Source: Carettochelys insculpta
Lineage: Eukaryota; Chordata; Testudines; Carettochelyidae
Length of the DNA: 64,000 nucleotides
Assembly: GCF_033958435.1 (NCBI RefSeq)
Contig: NC_134137.1
Coordinates: forward strand, 248,728,501 to 248,792,500
Reading direction: 5' to 3'
The notes under the pieces are model-generated. The model was given only the letters and a program-made list of their open reading frames with translations. It made no database searches and was not told where the DNA came from. Shown one piece after another: positions 42,583-53,316 of the stretch. The first letter of the stretch is position 1. Each line of letters begins with the position of its first letter. The position numbers and the translations under genes are program-made.

Positions 42583-43870
42583 AAAAGCAGTCCAGTAGCA
42601 CTTTAACAACATAATTTATTAGGCAGTGAGCTTTCGTGGGACAGACCCACTTCTTCAGATCATAGCCATACCAGAACAGACTCAGTATTTAAGGTGCAGA
42701 GAACCAAAAATAGTAATCAAGGTTGACAAATCAGAAAAATATTATCAAGGTGAGCAAATCAGAGAGTAGAGGGGCAGAAGCGGGGGGGGGGGAGTCAAGA
42801 ATTAGGTAAAGCCAAGTATGCATAAGAGCCCCTATAATGACCTACGACAGCAATGAAGGGTCCTGTGGCACCTTATAGACTAACAGAAAAGTTTTGAGCA
42901 TGAGCTTTCATGAGCAGACTCACTTCATCAGATGCTGGTCTTGGAAATCCTACCCCTCCGATACTATAATGACCTAGAAAATTCCCATCTGGGTTGAAAC
43001 CATGTGTTTAATGTGTCAAATTTGAATATAAGAGAGAGTTTAGCAGCCTCTCTTTCCAAACTCTTGTGAAAATTCCTCTTGAGTAAGACGCAGACCTTCA
43101 GGTCATTAACAGAATGGCTCACTCCATTAAAGTGCTGACTGACAGGTTTGTGAATCAAGAGTGTTTTTTATGTCTGTTTTGTGCCCATTAACTCTTTGTC
43201 TAAGTTTGAAGTCTGTCCACTGTACAAAGCACGTGGGCATTGTTGGCACGTGATGGCATATATGATGTTAGTTGAGGAACATGAGAATGTGCCTGTGATT
43301 CTGTGAATAACCTGCTTAGGTCCAGTGATCGTATCTCCAGAATAGATATGTGGACAAAGTTGGCAACAGGCCTCCCTCCTCAAACCCTATGCCACCAACG
43401 CTCCCTGCTATAGCCGAGATACCACCGACTTCCTGAGGAAATTACAAAACATCAGAAAAGTTCCTGATAACGCCATCCTTGCCACAATGGATGTAGAGGC
43501 TCTGTACACTAATATTCCGCATAAAGACGGATTACAGGCAACCAGGAATACCATCCCTGATGCCACCACAGCCAATCTGGTGTCTGACCTCTGTAACTTT
43601 GTTCTCACACACAATCATTTCCGTTTGTGGGGGCAGTTTATACCTCCAGATTAGTGGAACTGCTATGGCCACCCGCATGGCTCCACAATATGCTTATGGC
43701 TGACCTGGAACAACGATTGCTCAGCTCTCGTCCCCTATTACCACTCCTCTGCTTACGATACGTTGATGACATCTTTATGATTTGGACCCATGGTATAGAG
43801 ACAGTTCCACAGAGACTTTAACAATCTGCACCCCACCATCAACTATATCAACCATATCTATTCTGGAGGT
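42583..43870. mobile_element. Penelope-like element with internal inversion and nested insertion
   Basis: From 42583 to about 43373 the element runs on the minus strand: 3' terminus (AAAGCAGTCCAGTAGCAC), then a GIY-YIG-endonuclease remnant encoding CCQLCPHIYSG, STNIIYAITCQQC and LYSGQTSN at 43168-43383. At about 43374 the orientation flips, and + strand DNA encodes reverse-transcriptase segments: DFLRKLQNIRKVPDNAILAT, MDVEALYTNIPHKDG, then after a stop and frameshift GTAMATRMAPQYA and the catalytic RYVDDIFMIWTHG (about 43757-43795), and FNNLHPTINY. In an intact Penelope element the reverse transcriptase precedes GIY-YIG on the same strand, so the 5' part is inverted here. The copy is dead. 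Confidence 0.8.
42845..42963 (-). mobile_element. Short Penelope-derived insertion nested in a Penelope-like element
   Basis: A 119-bp insert with AAGGGTCCTGTGGCACCTTA, GACTAACAGAAAAGTTTTGA and CTCACTTCATCAGATGC, bounded by a perfect 13-bp direct repeat CTATAATGACCTA at 42832-42844 and 42964-42976. The other Penelope copy (about 53563-53585) reads straight across the site without the insert, confirming an insertion. Confidence 0.85.
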
Positions 43871-44439
43871 ACCGTCACTGGACTTATCCAGGTTATTCAT
43901 ACCATGGTGCCAGACCCTGAATATCTTAGCGACTGGCAGAAACTTCCCCCTTAGTGGCAGCAAGCCCCCAATCATTTTAGCCATTGGGTGAAACTTCCCA
44001 CTGGTGGTAGCAAGCCCCCTGAATATCTTTTCCACCTTTGGAGCTCTAACCGCATACAATCCAGGACCAAATGGCAGGCACGTCCTTTGATTGGGTTAGG
44101 GACTGTCTGCATGATGTGGCTGAGTGCAGGAAAGACCCTGACTGCATGACATTGGTGGGGGGGGGGCAGTTTTCACACACAAATGTAAATGGCTGTGATG
44201 TTTCTCAGCCTCTCTTTGCAAGCATGACCCCCACAACAGCCTTGCTGACACATGGTGTGGTGGCTGGCACGAGCCAGCACAAAAAAAATTACCAAGTGTA
44301 GAGAGAGAGCCACAAATTCCCTGCTGGGGTTATGTGTAGATGCACTCACAGTGCTAATAGCAAAGAGAGAGACATTTCTCAGGCTCTCATACAAACATGA
44401 GCCCACAGCCACAGGATTCCTGGTCCCAATGTGAAATTC

Positions 44440-44800
44440 ACAATCTTCCTGTTACCTAATTCCTACGCACACGAGAGCAGCGGCCAGAGCATAGCACTGT
44501 GGGGCATTGTGAGCTATACACGGGGCACCTCTGGAGGCTAGTAGATTCAATTTTAAGGTGTGGTGCTTCCACCCTGGCCTTTAATCGAAATTTTGAATTT
44601 GAGCTTGACGCTACACCCAGAAGGTATTGACGATATTACAAGATCAATACTAGTGCTCCCTAAATCAAGCTAATCATATTTACAGTGCTCCCTAAATCAA
44701 GCTAATCATATTACCATGACATAGTAATATTGAGCTAACTGCCTTAAATTCGAAATTATTTCGTAGTTTAGATGCAGCCTTCCAGAATAGCTTATTTTGA
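44440..44800. mobile_element. DNA-element fragment with a tandem duplication
   Basis: AAATTCGAAATTATTTCGTA followed by GTTTAGATGCAGCC at 44746-44778 resembles a degenerate right terminus of the TCTACACTAGCC type, and TTTAATCGAAATTTTGAA occurs further left. A 32-bp unit, AGTGCTCCCTAAATCAAGCT plus AATCATATTTAC, is tandemly duplicated at 44652-44712. Borders are uncertain. Confidence 0.4.
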
Positions 44801-45818
44801 AATAAGGCAGCTGTTTAAACATACCCTCAGAGCCAGACTTTCATCAGTGAGATGTGGACATCTAATATGCTTTCACACTAGTAGGAATGTGAATTTTGAG
44901 AAGCTTGTAAAAATATAGACTGAAATTTTCTAAAGAGTGGGATGGAGCTGTGTTGCCCTATCATCTCTCTCTGTAGGGTCTTGCACATTTTGAGCAATAT
45001 GATCTTAGCAGTTCCATAATCTTTCAGAACAAATAAGTTTAACTATTGTGTTCCAATAATGTGCTTTAGATCATTCAAATTTTTAAAATAATTTTGAAGG
45101 ATAATATCCATGTTTATTTTTAAGCAATTTTTTTTCTATTTTTAGGTATCAAAAAAAATCATGGTGTCTTCATACTATTCAAAAAGCATAGTACTGAGAT
45201 TCAAAGTTAAAGCTTTTACAACCATTAAAACACAAATTGTCAATATCACACATCAACATATACAAAGTAAATATCCTTAAATCTAAGTTATTTAGCAGCG
45301 TTTTTCTTACTAATCTGTACCTTTTAATCCTTATACATGGAAATATTTGTCAGTTTGTGTGTGTGTATATGGTGAAATTGACTTTTGCCAATTAAAGATC
45401 TACTCCTATAAAGCCTAAATGTGTAGCACTTTCCTTCTTCAAACGTGAGTTACTCTTCTCGGGCTCATTGGAAGGTAAGTATTGCTAGTTCCGTTATACA
45501 GACTGCAAGAAGAAGAGATTAGTATATCACAGGCCTCAGAGGAGAGCCAAGATTGTCAGCTTGGGAGTTCCTGTTTCTGGGTCTGAACTTTTATGGAAGT
45601 TGTACTTGTTCCACCATACACTTTACACAGCTTAGGGTACTAAGAAGAAGATAAGCCTACTCATAGGGATGCAAAAAAACAAAAAAATCTCATTTTGATG
45701 AAGAAATAACTTGTCCATTCTACAAGAAAGCACAGCCTTTCTCAACTAGAGCATCTTGTTTTGTATGTATGTAGACAAGAGGCAAAGGATAATAATGTTA
45801 TTGGAATTCTCTTATTAG

Positions 45819-46017
45819 CATTTTCCTTATCGACCATGCCTGGACGTACCGCGTTGAACATGCACGCCAACAGCTGTTGCAGGTTCCTGGTCTGCTGCAT
45901 AGAATGGCAAACCTCATGGGAATAGACTTTCATGGCGAAGTTGCAGATGAGGGTGCTGTTGAGCAGGTGTTGCAAGAAATGTGGAAGTACAATCAGACTT
46001 ACCAGCTGTCTCAAGGC
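45819..46017 (+). CDS. TTLL12: TTLL12 exon 3
   Basis: Acceptor ...cttattag at 45818 and GTAAGT donor at 46018. Its first base completes a serine codon begun in exon 2 (ag|c), and it ends on a codon boundary, giving 66 further codons. The peptide runs IFLIDHAWTYRVEHARQQLL, QVPGLLHRMANLMGID and on to EQVLQEMWKYNQTYQLSQG. The IFLIDHAW, VPGLLHRMANLMGI and EEMWK-NQTYQL blocks are characteristic of TTLL12 and belong to the N-terminal SET-like half that follows the acidic stretch. No in-frame disruption. A 10.7-kb intron precedes it. Confidence 0.96.
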
Positions 46018-47126
46018 GTAAGTGACTCTTCTAGCCAAAAATATTGTACAGTTCTGCTGGATCCTGAATTTAACCATACCAGCACATGTATAACTAATAC
46101 AGACATCTCCCTTAAGTACAAAATCCCTCCTTTCTAGCCATTTAAGAATGGACTGCTTCTCAGAATTGGGAAAGCCAGTGCCTAGCAGTGACAAGCTGCC
46201 AACCTCCTAACAACGGGGTATTTGTAAAAGGTTTCCCTTAAACTATGACAGGTGTAACAAGGAAGCGTATGGATCAGAGAAAGGTTACTAGGAGGAGTCT
46301 GTTAGTGTTTTTTTCTTTGTAGAACACCTACTATATTTGAGAGTCTGTTTGTTCGAGAGCGCCTTTTAAAGGGCAAGGGCTAGAACCACCAAATTCAGTA
46401 TACAGCTCTTATAATGTAAAGTGAGGTCAGGGTTTGGTTGTGCCAGGAAAATGGGATGTGCCTGGAGTGGGCTTAAGGGGATTTGTTATATGACCACATG
46501 GTTCCAACAGGGCATAACAGATGGAAAACAGGGACAGTAGTTTGCTGCAGTCCTCACTCTGGCTGGGGAGTGCAGGAGGCAGACAAACCTGGACCTGCCC
46601 CAGCTGGGGGACGTGCGTGCCTCCCCTGGCTGTACCTGCTGGAGGTGCAGCAGACATGGAAAAATGCTTCTCACCTGGCCCCAAGTTGCTGTGGTAAGAG
46701 AGCTTGGGGAAGTCCTCCTTCCTGGGGATAGTCTGCAGCCTGAACATGTCAGCCCAACCCCTAGCCTAGAGCAGTGATTTAACTGAAGCATGTACCTATT
46801 TATTTTATCTTCCGAAATACAAACACTAATTCAGTTAAGTACTGGACCAACGTCAGATAAATTTTCTAGATTCGTGTAATTTACAAGAGAATAAGCTCTC
46901 TTAAAACAAAGTAAGGCAACATACAATTGGGAAGGTAAACTCGGTGCATTTGTTAACAGTTATGCATTGTCTGTCTGTAAACTATGGTGAGTGCAGGTGT
47001 TCTGATAAATAGTGTAGTGAGGTATGCTAATAAACAAAGCTATGAAAAGCAATATTAGGATAACTCATTTTTAAGTGTTGGCTTGGTTGTTTTAAACATA
47101 ATCTTCTGGGACATAGTTACGTAGAG

Positions 47127-47438
47127 CGGTGTTCCTTACTTTTTGAGACCATGGGACACCAAACAATAATGTTTTTTTTACATGGAACACCTATTAATTT
47201 TTTTTTAAAAAAAGAAAAAGTCAGACCACACACACAAAAAAAGCAGCAGCATATACAGCAAAAAACAAAATGAGGTAACTTAATCAAGTACCATACAATG
47301 TTACCTTTTCATTGCTATCTGGTTTTAATAACAGAAAATGTAGACCATCAATGTAGTTTTTTTCCAAACGCTCGCAGCATACCTGCAAATTATTCCTGGA
47401 ACACCAATTTTTGGCAGAACATAGTTTAATAAACACTG
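47127..47438. mobile_element. hAT (Charlie-like) element, relative of the 27240 copy
   Basis: Starts CGGTGTTCCTTACTTTTTGA and ends CATAGTTTAATAAACACTG, diverged versions of the CAGTGYTTCTTAAACT terminal repeat. It shares GAGACCATGGGACACC with the 27240 element. The 8-bp flanks ACGTAGAG (47119-47126) and ATCTAGAG (47439-47446) agree at 6 of 8 positions. A-rich interior, no transposase. Confidence 0.6.
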
Positions 47439-47439
47439 A

Positions 47440-47640
47440 TCTAGAGGATAGAGCAGTGAACTGGAACTTGGGAGACTTGGGTTCTGTTCTAGGCTGGGCC
47501 ACTGGTCTATTTAGTGACCTTTGTCAAGTCATTTGACTGCTTTGTGCCTCAGTTTACCCAGTTGTAAAATGGGGATCATGATACTGACCTCCTTTTGTAA
47601 AGCACTTGGAAATCAACTGATGAAAGGCACTAAATCAACA
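47440..47640 (+). mobile_element. MIR SINE
   Basis: Contains GGATAGAGCAGTGAACTGGA, ACTTGGGTTCTGTTCTAGGC, TGTCAAGTCATTTGACTGCT, TGTGCCTCAGTTTACCCAGT and TGTAAAATGGGGATCATGAT, followed by AAAGCACTTGGAAATC. This is the MIR order from tRNA-like head through core to the LINE-like 3' end. The adjoining hAT copy appears to have inserted in or beside its 5' end. Confidence 0.9.
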
Positions 47641-47857
47641 GTAGCTAATCCAAAAGCATCTGACCTTTCCTTCTATGATCAGGTCTTCCTTCACTGGAAA
47701 ATCATAAATCTTGCTTAATGGAAACAGAGCACACTAATATGGCTTTAGCATAAACTTCTAACCCCTTCTATAATTGCAGCATTCTTTTAATATCATGATA
47801 CATAAGGGATGTCTTTTCTTTCTCCTTCCCTGCTTTCCCATTTTTCTTCCCCACCAG

Positions 47858-48017
47858 ACTGCAGAGGAGAAAGTTCCTGTCTGGTATATTATGGATGAAT
47901 TTGGATCCCGAATTCAGCATTCAGACGAGCCTACCTTTGCGACAGCACCTTTATTTTATATACCTCAGCAAATTGCTTACACTGTTCTCTGGCCTTTAAG
48001 GGATCTTGAAACTGGTG
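47858..48017 (+). CDS. TTLL12: TTLL12 exon 4
   Basis: Acceptor ...cccaccag at 47857 after a strong polypyrimidine tract, and GTAAGT donor at 48018. It begins in frame and ends one base into a codon, encoding 53 residues: TAEEKVPVWYIMDEFGSRIQ, HSDEPTFATAPLFYIPQQIA and YTVLWPLRDLETG. The EEKxPVWYIMDEFGSRIQH and FATAPxFYxPQQxAYTxLWPLRDL strings are highly conserved in TTLL12 and lie in the SET-like region. The exon is intact and closely matches the mammalian form I remember, with conservative changes only. Confidence 0.97.
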
Positions 48018-48737
48018 GTAAGTGTCTGTACATTGAGTAGGTTATCAGCTTCAGCCAAGTGCAGAACTCCACTGAATTTCCAACCCAAACAGTTATAACT
48101 TTTCACAATTCTGGTATGAGCTTTTCTTTAAAAACAAACAAACTCAAAGCATCATGTGTCTTAAAAAGGTAAGCATTATTAGTGTTTTAATGGCAAAATA
48201 TAGCTATAATTTCACACTCACATCATTAATTATATTAAAAGGGATGTGGAGGCTTTCATCTGTCCAGAAATGTTGTTCTGGTAACAAAGAATTGGAAAGT
48301 TGTTGTCCATCTGAACTGCTTAGTTAGATACATAAATTACACAAACGATAGTACAGGGACGCTATTTAAGCTGCAAAGTACTCAAAGTAAGAAAATGAAT
48401 GATTGATTGAAAACTGCCTGTGCGGCCTTAATTTGGCACGCTTGAGCGTCTAGCCTGTGCACTGAAATAGGCAAAGATTCTGGGACGTGGGAGAAGGCTA
48501 AGCTGTGAAAATAGAGGCAATGTTATCAGAGTACACTGCTCTCCCTGTGTGTGTAACTTCTGAGTGCTTGACTTCACGACCTAAGTAACATTTCACATTA
48601 CACATTTTAAAATACTGCACTTCTAATCATTTGAGTAGTTGTGGTGTAATTTATGGTGGAATTATGTAATTTGCATGAATGTGGTGTGGGGAAGATGACT
48701 GACTGGCAACCCTACAATTACTTATATCCCCCTGTAG
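48018..48737 (+). other. TTLL12: TTLL12 intron 4
   Basis: GT..AG intron of 0.72 kb with no recognisable repeat or gene. Confidence 0.9.
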
Positions 48738-48871
48738 AAGAAGTGACTCGAGATTATGCGTATGGGGAAACTGATCGTTTAATCAGGAAGTGCATGTTGT
48801 TGCCATGGGCACCTGCTGAGGTATTGGATGTTAACTATTCTACTCCAGAACCATCAGAAGATCACTACCAG
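48738..48871 (+). CDS. TTLL12: TTLL12 exon 5
   Basis: Acceptor ...ccccctgtag at 48737 and GTATAG donor at 48872. It takes one base from exon 4 (g|aa, glutamate) and finishes on a codon boundary, adding 45 residues: EEVTRDYAYGETDRLIRKCM, LLPWAPAEVLDVNY and STPEPSEDHYQ. The EEVTRD-AYGETD-LIRKCMLLPWAP block is diagnostic for TTLL12. The donor GTATAG is weaker than GTAAGT but puts the frame correctly into exon 6. The small exon and preceding short intron keep the coding frame uninterrupted. Confidence 0.96.
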
Positions 48872-49370
48872 GTATAGTTGAAGTGAATCTTTGCTTAAGG
48901 GTTTCTGTTTTAGTTGGGTGGTCTCTTAAAGCCTGGAATTGCTTTCTTTTTCTTTCTCTTCCTATGTGCCATATGAAGTATAAGGGTTTCCTAACCTCAA
49001 AGACTGCCTTGTATAGAATTCTGAATAGAAGATGGAGCTGTAATGAAGCCAGAAATAAAAATATGTAACTGTTTTAAAACTAAAAAAAAAAGTGGCTTGC
49101 CAATATTGCAGTTCCCTTTGCTATCCCACATCTTAACAGAGGCATCAAGTAGTCTAGTTCAAAGGCTATCTGACATGCCATAAAACAAAATTCTCCAGAT
49201 TTCAGCATTCCAACTCAAAGGTTTGAGCAGTTTCCAAATAGGTTCGTTCCTACTGGATTTATTGTTACAGAATATTTGGTCAATCCTCAAATAGGAAAAT
49301 TTACCCTTGTATGGAAGGAACAAAACCTTTTATTTGCAGACTTGTTGTTCTTTTTGCATTACGATCTGAG

Positions 49371-49649
49371 GGCTTGTCTACACGTCCTAGGGGATTGGCG
49401 CTGCAGCAATCGGTCCCCTGGGGGTCAGTTGAGCCAGTGTAGTGAAAACCTGCTAAACAGACCATTAATTGCTCTCTTGTCAACTCCGGTATTCGAATGG
49501 AACGAGACGCCTAGGTAAAGTTGATGGGAGAATTTCTCCTGTTACCTCCCTACTCAGTCTCCATCACCATCCCTATGCACAGTGTAGACCTGCAGTCACT
49601 TGACCTGTGTAAGTTAGGTTGCCTTTGCCCCACAGTATAGACATTCCCT
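49371..49649. mobile_element. Short non-autonomous DNA element
   Basis: Begins GGCTTGTCTACACGTCC and ends ACAGTATAGACATTCCC, a diverged inverted terminus of the GGCTTGTCTACAC type common in turtle DNA elements. About 280 bp, non-coding. Confidence 0.5.
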
Positions 49650-49664
49650 AATGCAAATAAGTGT

Positions 49665-50466
49665 TGCAACTGCTTTGGAGGAGAGGCTCATAATTCAAAG
49701 TGGTCTGAACAAACTGGAGAAATGGTCTGAGATTAAAAGGAAGAAGTTTAATGAGGACAAATGCAAAGTACTCCTCTTAGGAAGGAACTGACTGTCTAGG
49801 AACGAGTACTGCAGAAACAGATTTGAAGTCAAAGTGGACCACAAGCTAAATATGAGTCAACAGTATGATGCTGTTGCAAAAAAAGCAAACATGATTCTGG
49901 GATGCATTAACAGAGTGTTGTGACCAAGGCACTTGATGTGGATTAGACCTCAGTTGGAGTATTGTGCCCTGTTCTGGGCACCACATTTCAAGAAGGATGT
50001 GAAGAAATTGGAGAAGGTCCAGAAAAGAGCAACAGGAATGATTAAAGGCTTAGAGAACATGAGCTGTGAGGGAAGGCTGAAAGAACTGGACTGCTTTAGT
50101 TTAGAAAATAGAAGACTTAGAGGGGACATGATAGTGGTTTTCAAGTACCTTAAAGAGGGTTACAAGGAGGAGGGGGAGAACTTGTTCTCCTTGCCCTCTG
50201 AGGGTAGGACAAGGAGCAATGGGCTTAAACTGCAGCAAGGGAGGCTTAGATTAGACTTTAGGAAAATACTTCCTAACTGTCAGGTGGTTAAACACTGGAA
50301 TAAATTCCCTAGGGAGGTTATAGAATCTCCATCCCTGGAGATATGTAAGTGCGGGTTAGATAGACATCTATTGGGGATGGTCTGGATGTTGCTTGGTCCT
50401 GCCGTGAACGCAGGGGACTGGACTCGATGGTTTCACAAGGTACCTTCCAGTCCAAGTGTTCCATGA
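49665..50466 (+). mobile_element. CR1 LINE, heavily 5'-truncated
   Basis: Encodes the C-terminal part of the CR1 reverse transcriptase. A decayed part around 49700-49930 (LEKWSE-like and KCKVLLLGR-like) is followed by an open frame at 49933-50466 with [58 protein letters not shown] and NKFPREVIESPSLEI. The copy closes on GTACCTTCCAGTCCAAGTGT TCCATGATT, the CR1 3' terminus. Same family as the 10509 copy, whose complement encodes nearly the same words. Confidence 0.9.
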
Positions 50467-51946
50467 TTACAGCAGTGACAGCCTTTCCAAGCTGATAGTT
50501 CTGTTTGGTTTTGTTTTTTTAAGTATCTTCACACAGATATTTCCCTTTTGTGCTTGTGTGCTGTGACCAAGATGTCCTTAGAGTTTCAGTATGTGAAGGG
50601 AATGTAGTGTGGTGTTGGTTTTGGTTTTGGCAATTGGACTTCAGAAAATATGCTAAGACTTTCAAAAACAGGATCCTAACTTCTGTGCCTCACTGAAACT
50701 GATGGTTGCCCATAGGGTGGATTGATTTTAATTCATGTTTAAATTGGCTATTGAGAAACTTTGATTTTAAATAATTGAATTTAATCATGTTTTGAATTTA
50801 TATCCTTTTAGGAAAAGAATTTACCCTGTGTTAAATTAAATTGGTGAATAATCATTAAAAATGTTGATTTGCAACTAAACATAGTCTTTTACACTCAATC
50901 TGATGCTGCTTTTTTGCTAGCCAGGAAGATATGCTATACCTGTGTACATTTGTGTACATTTATTTAAGCAGTTATGTAATTAACTTTTTTCATTAGATTT
51001 TGATTTTTGTTACTTTTATATTTGGATGGAAATACTATTTCAATTACAATGCACAGTACACTTTTTTTATTAAATGAAATTAAAAATGGTGGATGCATAA
51101 TTTTTTTATCACAGATTATCAAAACATATTTTGCATTTAAAACTAACTTTAAGTGAAGGAAGTAATATTCGTAGCTAAGAAATTGAATGGATTTGTTTTG
51201 GGTCATTATGTCTGCCAACATTTTAGAACTAGTAGATTCATCCTCTCACACACTTTTTATTCGTAGAGGGGAAGAAGAAAGCAAGCTTTCCTGCTTTTGC
51301 AACTCCCAGTTGACTTCTTAATTTTGAATGAGCTAATTTAATCACTGAACTGAACAAGGGAGGAAAAAATCTGAAGTTAAGAAAATATTCTCTCTGCACC
51401 TACAGAAGAGAGGCTGCTGTTGTCAAGAACTGATTTAACACTTCATGTGACTCTCGTTCCAGTTGCTTAGCCTGTAACTTCCACCATCTCACTGTGTTGA
51501 CTTCCTTTAAAACTTAGCAGCAAACATGTACTGCTTAATATTTTATTTGTTTAATTTCAATAACTTAATAGATATTATAATTTAGGCTTTAACATGGGTG
51601 GCTAGTGCCAAATCTAATTTAAATAGCTTTTAAAATATTTTTAATTAAAAATCCTGTTTTTGCTTTTTAACTTAATAAATCACGGAGTGCTGAAAACTTG
51701 CAAAATTCAGGCAGTGCCTTTCAAAGCTCCCCTCCTACACCTCGCTGTTCTGCTGTGCTTGCATCAAATGGCAAAGGATGGAAAGTACCAAAAATATTCA
51801 GTCTCTTACTGCGACGGACTTTTTTGAGGAGCTAGTATTTATTTTTGTAGGGCTGTGTTTCCTGGGTGAGAAAGGAGGAGGAGAAGGAACGCTTCGCTCT
51901 TAATTTTGGTCAAGCTTGTGCTTTTAGGTGTGTGGGGGGGGGGGGA

Positions 51947-52166
51947 AATATCGAGATACACATCTCACAGAACTGGAAGGGACCTGGCGGGGGGGTGTGT
52001 CAAGTCCAGTCCCCTGCCCTCTTGGCAGGACCAAGCACTCATCTCCCCTACCCCTTTTTGTTTAAAAATATATTTGCCCTGGATCCCTAAATGGCCCCCT
52101 CAAGGATTGCGCTCGCAACCCTGGGTTTAGCAGGCCAATGCTCAAACCACTGAGCTATTCCTCCCA
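51947..52166 (-). mobile_element. Cry-type SINE
   Basis: Minus-strand copy. The left end is CR1-like (AGAACTGGAAGGGACCTGGC, AAGTCCAGTCCCCTGCCCTC, TTGGCAGGACCAAGCACTCA) and the right end is tRNA-like, ending CACTGAGCTATTCCTCCCAC (complement GTGGGAGGAATAGCTCAGTG). ATCCCTAAATGGCCCCCTCA is the usual junction. It is less altered than the 35396 copy. A G-run lies just left of it. Confidence 0.88.
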
Positions 52167-52181
52167 CCTATTTTATAATTA

Positions 52182-52507
52182 GAGTTTAAACCTCTCTAGT
52201 CCTGCACTCTCTCATCTGGCAACATTCGTGGCACAGCATGATTTTAGTTAGCTGGATGCCTGCTTATCCTGGGTGTGGTCAAGTTTCCTGTGGTCCCATG
52301 AAGTTTGCTTACAGCCACCAGTCCTGGCTGTCAGTGTTCTGTGCTGTTGTTTAGCCCTAATTTTACCCAAAATGTTTTCTCAGAGGCCAGTAAGTGGTGG
52401 AAGTGTTGGTAATATGCTAGACAATACTAACCCCTCATAGTTCAGCAAATTTTCTTGTTTGGCACCAGTCAGTTCCCAAGGGTGCCGGACTAGACAGGTT
52501 CAGCCTG
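52182..52507. mobile_element. Non-autonomous mariner/Tc1-type element (second copy)
   Basis: Left end GAGTTTAAACCTCTCTAGTC and inverted right end GGACTAGACAGGTTCAGCCTG, with TA on both flanks (52180-52181 and 52508-52509). The body, with GATTTTAGTTAGCTGGATGC, ACAGCCACCAGTCCTGGCTG and GTGGAAGTGTTGGTAAT, follows the 17424 copy throughout. Confidence 0.82.
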
Positions 52508-53316
52508 TATCAGGTTAAGTTACGCCGGTGATGTAGCTGGCAGTTGTTCCCATTTTACTTGTGATGATGCACTATAAATTTACAAGGGAGATGATCTTTA
52601 GATCCCAGTTATTCTCTCCTGTCTCATTCTGGTACCCGCAAGCGTTGTCATGGGAACAGATGCTAGAAGCACCAGCCTCCTGAATACATTTTGTATTTTC
52701 ATACCAGTCAGTTGCTGAACTTCCTCAAATGATGAAATATCAGTGTAAAATAACTCTAGGTGCTTGAAGCCATCCTGTACATGTAACTAGGACACCATCC
52801 ACTTTATGCATCCAGATAAGATAGAGACAAGTGCAAAATATCTGAAAACCTTCCTGAGCATGTTTGCAAATCCTGTGTTAGCAAAACAAAATTTTTACAA
52901 CTAACTTAATGTCCAGTCTCTCCAACTTATTTATAACATGCAGCTATCTTCAGTTTATGAAACTTCTGTGCCATCTTACTTTACAGATGTTTCTGTCAAG
53001 TTCTGCTGCACATAAGTTTGTTAGCACAGTGCATTAGTACTCTGTCCTGCCTTGAATCACTAGCACGCACTTAGACAAGTTTCCTCTTGCATTGGTCTGA
53101 AAGGCTTTAATATTTTGTCTAGAAGAATCGAAAACATGATGCTTCTAAGACAAAAGCATGCAGCTGCTGGATCACTAATCATCTCACTGTTACCCATTAG
53201 TAACTGTAGAACAAAGTTAATAAAAAAAAAAAAAAAAAAAGCTTTAACTTAAACTGGGATGTTAACAACACTGAGTAATTTTAGATTTCTGTAGTAGTAT
53301 CTTGGGACTATTTAAA

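Larger units (their letters stand above)
35112..45818 (+). other. TTLL12: TTLL12 intron 2
   Basis: GT..AG intron of 10.7 kb. Contains a Cry-type SINE (35396), a hAT relative (36691), part of a fold-back element (37060-37211), a poly-C tract (40607), a rearranged Penelope-like element (42583-43870) and a DNA-element fragment with a short tandem duplication (44440-44800). I recognise nothing in 35630-36680, 37220-40430, 40900-42570 or 44800-45818, apart from G-rich and A-rich simple sequence. Confidence 0.85.
46018..47857 (+). other. TTLL12: TTLL12 intron 3 with a hAT copy and a MIR
   Basis: GT..AG intron of 1.84 kb. The hAT copy (47127-47438) and MIR (47440-47640) lie in its second half. From 46030 to 47120 I see nothing identifiable, although 46500-46740 is more GC-rich than its surroundings. 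Confidence 0.85.
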
